Assembly: GCA_946894095.1 (NCBI GenBank)
Contig: OX335657.1
Coordinates: 1,240,001 to 1,304,000, forward strand
Source: Incurvaria masculella
Lineage: Eukaryota > Arthropoda > Insecta > Lepidoptera > Incurvariidae
Direction: 5' to 3'
Length of the DNA: 64,000 nt
A program made the translations under genes and the position numbers. Each line of letters opens with the position of its first letter. Position 1 is the stretch's first letter. Below are positions 1-12,500 of this stretch, one piece after another. The notes beneath the pieces were generated by a model. That model did no database searches and had not been told where the DNA came from. It was given only the letters and a program-made list of their open reading frames with translations.

Positions 1-391
1 AAGCATCTCAAAATCACTTCACAATTATGCATCATTGGCTAGATCCTCATGGCAGTCATTGCTCCTACGGTAAGCTCATAAAATAATTGAAACAGTTCGT
101 TGCTTCAGTCTTCTGCTACAAATAATTCAATTGCTACCTGCATTACTACTTCATAGGTATTGCTACTTTTTATAAATGTTTACCCCGGTTTTTTTTTGAC
201 ATCTCTAGTTTAAAAAAACGTAGGTACTTATATTCAATGTTTTTGCGTAGTAAGTACCTACCTGTTTTCATTCAAGGACCTCAGCATTACCTCACTCTTA
301 TATTAGAACCAAAACTTTTTAACCGAAGAAGCGATTCTTCAACCCCCTCCCGTACGATGAATGGTTCCTCACCCTACCGGCGCGTGCGCAG
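1..391 (+). other. BicC intron, 3' part
   Basis: AT-rich, with nothing recognised before the GCGCAG acceptor. Confidence 0.7.
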
Positions 392-541
392 GGCGGGCTG
401 ACCATCAAGCGTGTGATGGAGGAGACGGGCTGCCACATCCACTTCCCGGACTCGAACCGCTCCAACTCGCAGGAGAAGAGCAACCAGGTGTCTATCGCGG
501 GCGACATGGAGCGCGTCGAGAAGGCCCGCGCCAGGGTCCGG
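392..541 (+). CDS. BicC: BicC exon a: KH domain core
   Basis: 50 codons, phase 0 to 0, acceptor GCGCAG and donor GTGAGT. It starts with GGLTIKRVMEETGCHIHFPD, the second half of a KH GxxG loop and the following helix and strand, and runs to the VEKARARVR helix. A minisatellite-free AT-rich intron precedes it. Confidence 0.92.
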
Positions 542-3500
542 GTGAGTCTGCCGACTTGTTTTTAACTGACTTAAAAAAAAAGAAGGAGGTTCTTAATTCG
601 TCGGAATCTTTTTTGTAGAGCTTATTCTAAAATCTGTAAGTACCTAATTATGCAAGAAGTCTTGGTAATTTATCCACCGATTCGAGCGTTCTCCGAGCAT
701 ACTCTAGAGTTTTTGGCTCGCTGCCGTCTTTTTGGAAGTTTTTAAGAAGCTGTTCTATGCCCCAATTAACTGGCTCTGTGTGGCTAACAGATCCTCCATA
801 ATGGTAATAAATGGAAAGATCTTATTGATTTGATGCTGCAGAAGGGAGACAGGCTACTGCATCATTGCTGCGATGATCCAAGGTTGCAGGCTGGCACCGA
901 ACCTACCTTCTGACTGTTAATGGACCGGAGCATTGTATTCAAATGTTGTACAATATACTTGATTTTAATTTCTTCATATTAGAGTTGCAGCACTGGTACG
1001 TTTCAGGCCCTCACTCCGCTAATCTTCAGCTTCGAATTGCCCATCATGAGTGCATCGAAGCCAGTGCCGGACCTTTCCACACCATTCATCCAGCAAATCC
1101 AAGAAAATTACAATGTGCAGGTACACCGAATGGTATATTATTGTGGGCTCCGCTGTATCCTTCCACCGAATATTGATATTAGGTCCAAAATTAAAGACAT
1201 GAAAAAGTTTGTTGATTTGAGTTTGACGTGCTTGGTATGCGTTCAGTGGACACATCTAGAAAGTTATAGATCAGGTTTATAACAGGTTAGTTGGAAGTCT
1301 TTAGCAATCATATTCACTAATGCACTCAGCAAGAACTTTGCCAGTATGTTTGGATAAGTGTCAGTATGTTAATGGCATCTTTTGAAAGTTTTATAGCATT
1401 AGGTACAGAGCAGACGATCAAGAAGTTTCTGTCACAAAGGCAAAATCAAAATCAAAAATCAAAAATCAAATCTTTATTGCCGTTTTTTGCTTAGGGATAT
1501 GTATTGGCTCACTCTTAAGAGGTACTAGTCAAGCTAAAACTGCCTGGGTAGGCGTGCAATATGACATAGCATGTCAAATAAAAGCATACAGTTTTAAATT
1601 CACATTAAAAATATAAAATAATCGAACACATTGTAAAATAATTGAGTCAATATAAAGTAATAAATTACATTTCCATTAAATTGTTTAGGCAGATAAATTA
1701 ACTAAACATATATAATAACCGTTGAAAACATTTAAAGATTATATATTCATATTAAAAAATTCGCTCACATTATAAAAACATTTTTCGATTAACCAATTAT
1801 TTAATTCCTTTTTAAATCGATGAATGTCAAGTTTTTTAAAATCTGTCGGAATTTCATTAAACAACCTTGCAGCCATGTAGTATAAACTATCTCTATACAA
1901 AGTAGTGCGTGGTTGAGTACAATATAGTTTTCCCTTCGATCGAGTATTGTATGAGTGAATGGAGCTGGTTTCCCTAAAATATTGGGAATTTTTCTTGACA
2001 AAAACACAAGTTTCATAAATATAGAAGCTAGGAACCGTTAATAATTTCAACCTTTTGAAAAGTGGTCTACAACTATCCATGGAGCGAGACTGACACATTG
2101 CTCTTACACATTTTTTTTGTATTTTTAAAACTGCCTCTATATTTGTGGAGTTGCCCCAAAATAGTAGACCGTATCTTAGATTAGAGGTCACATATGCATG
2201 ATAGGCAATTAGTACTGTTTTTAGACATGATACCCGTCTCAGCCGTTTAAGCGCAAATACGAATCTACTAATCTTTTATATTAATCCATTGATATGAGGT
2301 TTCCAGTTGCAATGACAGTCCAGTAGCACCCCTAAAAATTTCATTTCTTTAACCCCTATGATCTTGGCTCCCTTAAGTTCAATGTTAAGCTCGCAAGGTG
2401 TACTTTGCGGAGCATGGAACTGCATTAGTTTAGTTTTTTCAATATTTAATATTAAGTTATTATTTTTTAGCCATGTTTCCATCTGTTCTATGGCTGAATT
2501 TATATTATTTTCGTAGTCTTTAAGCCCATTTTCAGTCCTTGATCCCTTTATTATAACTGTGCTGTCATCAGCAAATAACACCATACGGTGTTTTAGCAGG
2601 AGGCTAATTGATTCATTAGATTTTGAGTAATTGGTGCACTTACCTGGTTTCACCGTTTCAATTTCAATCCCATATTGTGGTAATTGTGGTAACAACTTAA
2701 GGTGGCCCATCCCGCTCATCTCCACATACAAAAGGGGAAAGAAGATCACGCCCATATTTCTTGTCAGAGATCCAAAATTTTGCTCAAAATAGCTTTATTT
2801 GATCGAAATAGATGTCTGATGACCATTGGCATTGTAAAATTGGTTTGGTTATAAGGTCCGAAAGTTCGAATTTTTCGCGCATTTTATGCAATAACTTTGG
2901 AGGTGGATTACGCAATGATAAAGTAAGAACATCTTAAAAAGATTAGTCATCAGACATAGCTTATTTAATCAAGATTTATAATCTATTTGGTTTTTGTTAG
3001 ATTTTTGACTACAGCGGTCGTGGTTTACTTTTAGCTATAAATCGTTTTGAAATTGAAATTTTCGTAAATCTTACTAAATCATACACTATGTACATTGTCT
3101 TTTTTGTGGACATGTTGCATCTTCCTCATCACGGAGCCTGTCTTATTCTTTGAAACAGAGAAGGTCCCAGAGCGCAACAGCACGGTTTTGTACCGTGCCC
3201 GCGAATGAGTTAGGCCCGCCAGGTTGGGCCGCCTTAAGATACCAACGAACTAGCGTGAACTTGCTCATGACAGACTGGATGGGATGACAGCACTCCTGTC
3301 ATTTAGTGGTGGTCTTGTGATTGCTGGAACCTTTGCTCATTGATAAACGGGTCAGTGAGGTGGCTTGTGGAAAAACTGGTTAAGAATAATTCAAAACTTT
3401 ATGATGAATATGGTACTAATTATGAAAAACCTTTTTAATTTTCACTCCAAAAGTGGGTTACCTTCATGGCTCAAAACCCTATACTGTAGGCTCCCCTCCC

Positions 3501-6500
3501 TACTTACTAGGTTATTGGGTGAATGCTGCTAACATAGAATTAATGATGATGGAAGCGGCAATAAAACATATAAGTTCAAATTGGTGTGGACTATGGCCTA
3601 ACAGTGTTGGTTGCAAGGTGATGCTGCGCACTCGGCCCAAACTGCACGCCAACATGCTCGTGGTGAAGGGAGTGCAGTGGGAGGTGCAGGCCGCCATGGA
3701 CGCGACCAAGATACTGATGGAGCACATGTGCGGGAGCGTGGCTGTAAGTCCACTCTTGGAATATAAGACAGTCGTGCAAGTAAAGGGGTTGTATAGCCAA
3801 TATTTGGGCAATACAATGTTGGATTCTTTGAGTGAGAGCCAACCTCAACAAACATTTAGGAGGCTATCATTTTATGATGTTTGGATGATTCAAGATACAC
3901 ACTTAGAAGATGACTTCGAATCAATCTGTCAAAATTGAGCAGTTATTCAACCTTACTGACAACTTGGAATATCTTGTTTCTAATATGCTTTCCATACCAG
4001 AGGTGATGTGTTCGAGCCCACCCGTTCATGCATCATTGTCTTTCTCTTTTAAGTCCGATAAATCCATTTCTTCACGAATGCGAGCCGTCCATGTAAAACT
4101 GTATGTTCCTCTACTAGGTGGAAGGCTTAAGAACGGCCCGTAAGCTATGCTCCCCATACAAACGTAGTTTACTAATAATTTGGAAACAGCTATTCCAATT
4201 AAATTGATATTTAATATCTAATATCAGATAACAAATGTCTGTGTCTGCATGCTTTTTTTTTTTTTAAATCCTAACCGAATGAAATGAAAGCAAAAAGAAA
4301 ATCTTCATACGAATTTTGTTTTCTCTATGGTTTGACCCAGAATACATTTACCGAAAAAACAAAGGCATGCAGACACAGATATTTGTTGCCTAATATTAGA
4401 TACCAAATACCAAGTTGAAACATTGGTTTTCAAATGATTAGTAAACTACGTTTGTATGGGAGGCGAAATTTTCAGGTGCTTACGGGCCGACCTTAAGCCC
4501 GCTGGGGTTGACTACGTGAAACATTGTCCATATTTTCCAACTATGAATTCATATTTATAGTTCAATATTTTCCTTCCAGTTCAATGAAGGTCCTACCATG
4601 GCCCCTAAATTCTTCGGGAATGGGGGGGTGTTAAGCAAATATCATGACCGTGGATCTGGTATTAGCCATTCATGTTCAGTTAAAAAAATTACATTACTAT
4701 GGTTCAGATATAGTTGTTAACAGTTTAATTTGCTGAAATAAAACCAGTAAGTAATATAAACTTTTTTTTTCAGAGCCAAACCCTGATCCACATGTCGCTG
4801 GACATCTCCCCGATGCACCACCAGCTCGTGCTGGGCCCGCAGGCGGCGCAGCTGAAGCTCATCATGCGGGGCACGGGCGCGCGCATCGTGTTCCCCGACG
4901 CCGACGACCCCAACACGCCAGCGCTCAAGAAGAGCAGCGTCACCATCGCGGGCGACATCCACAGCGTGTACCGCGCGAGGCAGCAACTTGTCGTGAGTGG
5001 CGACTCTGGTGGGGCACCGGCCCGCAGCGACCGCGGAAGTACTCCATGACGGGGGTGACTTCTTTGGTCACTCCCTTCCTTTTAGGGCAACCCCCCCACC
5101 CCATTTGAGGGGAAAGTTATACTCCATGACGGGGGGGGGGGGATTCTTTGGTCACCCCCTTCTAGGGTAGCACCCCCCTTTGTTTTTAGGGTGGGGGGCA
5201 TTTATACTACATCTTGGTGGGTGGGGACAAACTTCTTTGGCCACCCCCTTTCTTATAGGGTACCACCCCCCCTTTGTTTTTAGGGAGGGGGAATTTATAC
5301 TCCATGATGGAGGGTGGGGACAAACTTCTTTGGAAGGGGGGGGTGGTATCTTCTAGGATCCTACCCCCCCCCCCCTCTTTGTTTTAGGGAGGGGGGCATT
5401 TTTACTCCATGACGGGGTGGCGACAAACTCCTTTGACCCCAGCCTTCCTTCTAGGGTAACAAATTGATTTTTCAGCTTACATAATTTTGTTCCAGGGAAG
5501 CCTCCCATTGGTTGTGATCTTCGATGTACCGGATGAGGGACGCAGCATTGAGCAAGATGTGAGTGTATTTGCAAGTATTGAAGACGTCCATGTTGGTGTT
5601 ATTTCATTTTACAACTACATAAATGACAATAAAAATATTGTATTCTGAGTTTAGTGTCGTAACCTTTCACTATGGTTTGCATAAAAAAAAAAAACAAGAA
5701 ACATACAACATGATTTAGACCAGTCAGCTCTGACAGCCTGTCTTTGTTAAAAGCCTTGCTTTATGAACTTATAGTTCGACGTTAGACTATTGAAGAGCCT
5801 TAAAGTGGTCATAATTATCTAGTGTTAATATTCACCTTACTTTTTCTCTAAACATTGCATTGACTTATCGATTAAATAAATATTCTAGAACATTCTCCTC
5901 GTTGATATGTTATTATAAATGTTCTATCCCTCAATATATTTCGACTACTACTATCATTTATTGTGATATTTGAAACTCAAATAAAAAAAAATGTTTATTG
6001 CACTTATTTTGTTATTTATATATTTATATATGTTTATTGCACTCAATATTCAGGAAAAAGGTACAACTTAATGCCAGAGGCATTCTCTACAAGCATACCG
6101 TTGGGTATCGTGAGCAGCAGTAGTGCAAGTAGCTGTTATAGAGACAAATTAATTTGCTAAATAAAACATAATTCCTACACAACACTTCACTCGTTCCGCC
6201 AGTCTACCCATTTAACAAAATCAGAAAACATAAACAAAAATTAATATACATATACATATACAGGAGTAAGACAACATTAATCTACATTTGAGCGGCTCGT
6301 AGCCTAGTGGCGCGGGGACTGGCCTAGGGTACCAGAGGCCTGCGTTCAATTTACATGCACCACTGTCTTTCTCTTTCCGAGTTCGATAAGTGCATTTCGT
6401 CACAAATGCGAGCTGCGCCATGGTTCGGAATCCATGTAAAACTGTAGGTCCCCATCCCCTACTAGATGGTAGGGTTTAAGCCCGCCCGGGTTGGTACCAT

Positions 6501-9500
6501 CGCATTGGATGAAAAGATGGTCGCAGCGCCAATGAAAAATTGTCCGTGTTTTCCATGCAGTTCAATGTACATAGCCGTGCTCATAAAGGGAAAGTCCTGG
6601 CATGACACCTAATTCCTTCGGGAATGTGGTGTATTGGGCTTATATCATAACGGTAGTTGTGTGGTATTAGCCATCCATGTCAGATCGGATAAAAAAATAT
6701 TCACATGCAATAAATAATGTGGTCAGCTCAGAAACTAGGGACGCCGCAGAAGCAGATGATGTTCAAAATTTGAGGAGATGGTCTTTCAATATATCTCATG
6801 CGATACATCCAAATGTGTTTGTCTCTCGTCCAGCTGGTGAACCGCGTGATGCAGACGCACAACGTGTTCGTGAACGTGCGCCGCAAGCCGCGCCAGGGGC
6901 TCGTCTCCGTCGTCATCAAGGGCATCGAGCGGTGCGCCGGTCAGTACGTCACCTAGGCTGATGGCGGCCATGTTGCCTCCGGAAGCATGGTATTTTGTAC
7001 CCATAACCTCAGAGAATGTATACAACATGTATAGAATAGAGGAAGCAATAGAAGTAATAATAATATACCGTTTATTGCACGATGAAAAATGTACAATAGG
7101 TTGCACTAAATGCCCAAGTTATTGTCTACTAACCTACGTTATATAATGTAGAAAAAACAAAAGAGCTCCCTTTAATTTTTATTTTCTTTAGGTTCACCCA
7201 TTTGTTTTTATAGCGGCAAAATAAATACACACAATGTGAAAATTTCAGCTGCCTACCCATTACGGTTCATGAGATACCGCTCTATGACAGACGGACGGAC
7301 GGAGAGCGGAGGCTTGGTAATAGGGTTCTCTTGGCACCCTTTGAGTACGGAACCCTAAAAAACCGATTGACTTATACACTGTCAGGTGACATCTACGAGG
7401 CGCGCCGCGAGCTGATGGGCGGCGGCGAGCCGCCGGTGCAGGCCGACGTGCCCGAGTCGTACCGCGTGCTCGCCGGCGCCGCGCTCGCCTTCAACCCGTT
7501 CTCGCCGAGCCACGGCGCGGGCGTGCCGCAGTCGCCGCTCGCCTGCTCGCCGGCGCCGCCCGCCTACGCCGCGCACGACTACGGTGAGACGTCGCTCGCA
7601 CGTACTGTCCCACGCTGGCATCGAGTTAAGGACAGGAGTGGCAACTGAATGACTTTATTTTAGTGACAATACTGGGTGGGGCAAAAGTCACGACGGGGTA
7701 TAATAAATAATTAATATAGTGCCACATAGCTTATTGTGCGCGTGGCCAAAATCTGAACTAAACGGTCTCCATCTTGAACGTTCATCTTCGCGGCTACGGG
7801 GATGTGTTGCCATTATGACAATGCAATTTACGCACTGCTTATTCATTTTAGGTTGAGGTATTTTTTTGTAAAGTAATTATTAGTTTGTGAAGATATGTTT
7901 GTGGCTTAGGTTAGCCATACATACATAGATACATACCTTCACGCCTTTTTCCTGGAAGAGTAGTAGTAGTAGTGGTTTGATGCTATTGCGAGTTGTTCTC
8001 GAAAATTCCTTCTTAGGTTATAAAGAAATAAAAAAAAACTGTTTAAAGTCTAATCGGAATTGGATGGCAAAAAATATCGTTTGACAGCTGTAACCTGGAC
8101 AGGTCGGCTGGAAGAAATCTCTTCGAGGGATAAGCCCACCTTTGCGCCCCACTTATGTTGTTATTGCACTATACTTTCTTTTGTAAATTGTTTTTTTTTT
8201 GAGGCGTAATAAAGAATTTTCAGTCAATCAATCAAAACCTCCAAGATTGACGTTGGGGTTTATTTTATTCCTTGAATTCAAGAAAACAAAACCAGTGGTG
8301 CCCTCAGCCACGCGCAAAATAAGCTATGTTGGACTATATGACATTGGCACTGACATTTAGTATTGTTTTGTTTTTGCAAATTATAAAATGCATTTTGGAG
8401 ACTCATCATGGATAATTTCAGCGTTATCCAAAGTTATCCAACAATGGCGATCCTTAGGCAGACTTTCGGCGAGCGTTTTATCTTGAAATTTTCTCGAGAG
8501 ATTCTTCACACCATGTTTGTGTGTGCACACAGTGCTCACTTTCTTCTTCAATGTCATGCTTTTTGGAGGTACTGCACCGAGTCCTATTTAACATTTGGCT
8601 TAAAAATGGTTTGTGCATGTCGAAATCTACAATTGGGAATGCGATCTTATTCACCACAGTCTATGCTACCCACCGAAGAGAAAAGAGGACTGGCATGCGG
8701 TCGATATCGCGTCTATGGTCATAGTGACCATATAATTTTACGGGAATCTGGCGGCTCGTCGTATACCTCACAGTCGAAGAATCGCCACTGTGGCGCACTC
8801 GCGCGTGAATGTGCTCTAAAGATGCATTCGTCAAGTCAGTTCCCACCACACAAACCCTCCATATATGTCTGGAGGGTTGGGGACATGGAAATGGCATGTA
8901 CGTTTTAGTTGGGTTTGTAGCTTTGGAAAATTTGAGACCACGACTCTCATAGCGTCATCTCTAGATAAAATATCCCCTCCTTTTTACCTATGGTGCTACC
9001 ATACCATGAACACGCTTTTTGTTATGTGTTAAGGGAACTACCCGAGCCCGCTGTACAATCCGCCGAGCCCCGCATCGCAGCCGTGGAGCGTGGTGCCGCC
9101 GTCGCCGCCCGCACAGCCCTTCCCGTACGCGCAGCCCGCCGCATACCCCAAGCCGGCCGGCGGCGCCGTCTGGAACGGTACTGTCTTGTATTGTGCAGTA
9201 TTGTTAATAACAATGAGTAAATTGAAAAAATAATAATAAATGATTACTTGCTAGCCGCAAAACAGAGCATGTTTTGGATATTGTAAAAAAATTGTAACGA
9301 AAATGTTGCCACGTTCGTAGATCATTAATTACTGAATTAATATCCTGTATTCATAGCTGATAGAAGAAACCTATCGAAAATTCTAATCAGCACGCCGCTT
9401 CAATTGTATTGTATTGTTTATTCATCATTCATAGACATCATCCAATTTTAACACTAGCCTTTTATGATATAGAAATGAGTTTTTTAAATGGTTTTTTATG

Positions 9501-12500
9501 TTCAATTTCTTAATTTTGAATGTTATGTCTTATGTGATATTCTGACTGACTTTGTTTTATCTTTGCTTTATATTGTGCCAATTTTCTTTTATGATACGTC
9601 TTTTATTTGATTTTTATGTTGAAATTCTTAAATAATTTATTCATATTAGATATGAGTTACTACACTGTATGTGCAAAAAGGTAAGAACGACATGTTATTT
9701 GGTGAACTGAATTTTTCCATTTAGCATGAAACGAAATGCAACTAAACGTCAGATTTCCTATTAGTCGTCCGTTTCAAATTGTCGATGAAACGCTTGTGAC
9801 ACCGCAGGTGGTGGTGCAGTGAGCCGCGTGCACCAACAGATGCTGATGCAGCAGTGTCAGCAGCTCGCGCACACCTCTACCTCGCAGCCTGTAAGTGCAA
9901 CCCCTCACCCAGGCTAGTGAAACTGTAGGTACCTCTTACTCGTAAGGTTAATCCGTACCATCGCATTTAATAAACGTCGTCCATCCAGTTCAATATAGCC
10001 GTGCAATGTAAGGAAGGTTTTTTATTTATTCCTCCATATTTCTCTGATATGAAATTCAGAGATATGATTTAAAAGGTTTTATTTATCAGTTTTGTTTACT
10101 TGTGTTAAATTTTGTAAGTATTATCGTTGTTTTGGAAGGGTTATATATACATACATGATTATTATTATTATTTTGTTCGTGGATTAGATGTTTTTGTCGA
10201 CCTTGTATTTTCATTGAAAGCTTAGAGTTAACATTTGTTTCTTGTTTGTTTGTGCAAGTCAATGCTAGAGTAGAATAAATAAGGTTCAATAACATTTTTA
10301 TGTATTTGTGTAAAGGCGGCGTGGATTTAGTAAAATGATATAATATTAAGTTTAATCCCGCCCGGGTTGTTACTAGTAACTCAGGGAGAGCACCTAGCCA
10401 AACACCGCATCCCCGAAGGAATTAGGTGCCAGGCTCTCCCCTTTATGAGGACAGCTACATTGAACTGAACAGAAAACCAGTCTGGCGCAACTCCCTTAGT
10501 AAAAAACTTTGCATCAAACGGGTGCTGACAGCAATGGTGACCATATCCATTGGACTGACTGACAGTTAGTACACCTTTCATACATTCGGTGAAATTGACC
10601 CAAAACTCTTCCAATGTATGACAGTCCCGACTCTTAAAATGCAGTGATTATATTCTCTTTGCAAGAAAACACTTATAAAACACTACGCTACAGCAACACT
10701 CCGTCTTGTTTCAGAACTCCCTCAGCCAGCTCCTGAACATGAGCGGACCGGGCAGCAGCGGCTACCAGAGCAACTTCACCGGCAGCACTGTCTCGCTCGA
10801 CACTCACAGCGTCTCCGGTACGCTCGCACCATCACTTACTTTATTCCACCCACCGCTCGCTTTCTTTATGCTGGCCTCGGTGGCCCCGTGGTGCCTTGCG
10901 ATCCGATAATCTGGGTAAGCACCTCTGAGCACGGTAAGGTTCTGAATGGGTGACCATTTTCAACCGATGAGGCTGGCCGTGGTCCCGATTCCACGTAAAA
11001 CTATAGGTCCCCCTCCTTACTAGGTGGTAGGGTTAATCCCGCCCGCCTTGGTACCATCGCATTGAATGAGCGATGGTCGAAGCGGCAATGAAAATTGTCC
11101 GTGTTTTCCATCCACTTCAATGTAGCCGAGCAAAATAAGGAAGGTCCGGGCATGGCACCTAGTTTCCATGTGGTTTGTTAAGCTAATATCTGACTTTCAG
11201 TTTGATATTAGCCATCTATGTCCAGTTACATAAAAAAATAGCACGACGATGGGAGTATTGCGAGCCATCCATGTCCAGTTATAATAAAAAATAGGCATTC
11301 GCAAAAGATAATACTATGTTCAATCTACAAATAATATTGACCCCAATATATAAGTGTGAGACGTGCGCAGGCGGTGACAGCAGCAACGTGGTGAGTCCGT
11401 CCGTGAGCCCCATCAGCAAGTCGCACAGCCCCGCGCGCTCCGCCGACACTGACCACTCTCAGGGTGAGTCACACAATCCCCACCGAGCAACTGTATTGTA
11501 TTGTGTTACTGTACATTATACATTATAGGTTAAGGATTGGTACCACTGGTGGTTGGTAACAGCTATGAAAATATTCCTTATCGGTCCAGTTCAATATATC
11601 TGGATAAACATTGAATACACGTTTCAGTTTTTTTTTATTTGATTTTTATTTCCGTAACAATCAATGAAATATACCGTGGGTCTGCTTTAGACGCACTTTA
11701 GCTTAAGGGCCCTTAACCGCTTAAGTCTCTGAAAAAACTGTAACAAATATTTCCCTTATTCTTAGACTTCAAAAATACCAATTGGATTAAACTGTCCCCA
11801 CTGTTCCCACAATGTAATTATGAAATAAAGGTGTGTCCAAAGGTGCGGACCTTCAAGACCTACTGTCTGAGCTCTCCGTTGTAGACCGACGCGCCGTCGG
11901 CTGCGAGAAGACATTCTTCCAGAACCTGCAGCAGAAGATGTCGCCGCCTGACTACCAGCAGATGAAGAGTGAGGCCGGCAAGGTAAGGCTGCTATTGACT
12001 GTAACGATGGGGGCAGAGTTACTGTTTGAGATTTTCGCTGTAAACTGACTCGCAGTCGGCTGGGAGAAGAATTTCCAGAACCTGCATCAGAAGATGTCAC
12101 CACCTGACTGCTAGCAGACGAAGAGCGAGGCTGCCAATTTAGGCAGCTACTCACTGTACCGAAGGAAGGTGAGTTACTGTTGGAGCTCTCCGTTTTAGAC
12201 TGACTCACCATCGGCTGCAAGAAGATTTTCCAGAACGTGCAGCAGAAGATGTCGCCAACTGACTGCCAGCAGACGAAGAGCGAAGCTGGCAAGGTAGGCT
12301 GCTACTCACTGTACCGAAGGAAGGTGAGTTACTGTTGGAGCTCTCCGTTTTAGACTGACTCACCATCGGCTGCGAGAAGATTTTCCAGAACGTGCAGCAG
12401 AAGATGTCGCCGCCTGACTGCCAGCAGACGAAGAGCGAAGCTGGCAAGGTAGGCTGCTACTCACTGTACCGAAGGAAGGTGAGTTACTGTTGGAGCTCTC

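Noticed and set aside
3453..3938. 161-codon plus frame around a KH exon
   Set aside because: Only 3618-3743 is exon; the rest is intron read through both splice sites.
5478..5600. CRISPR-like or bacterial features among short tandem repeats
   Set aside because: The repeats are eukaryotic minisatellites without spacer structure; the genome is an insect's.
6288..6360. A functional tRNA gene
   Set aside because: A- and B-boxes are present, but the cloverleaf is not maintained and a SINE body follows.
8408..8908. 166-codon plus frame in a BicC intron
   Set aside because: Overlaps a dispersed repeat shared with 28010-28265, where the frame is not kept.
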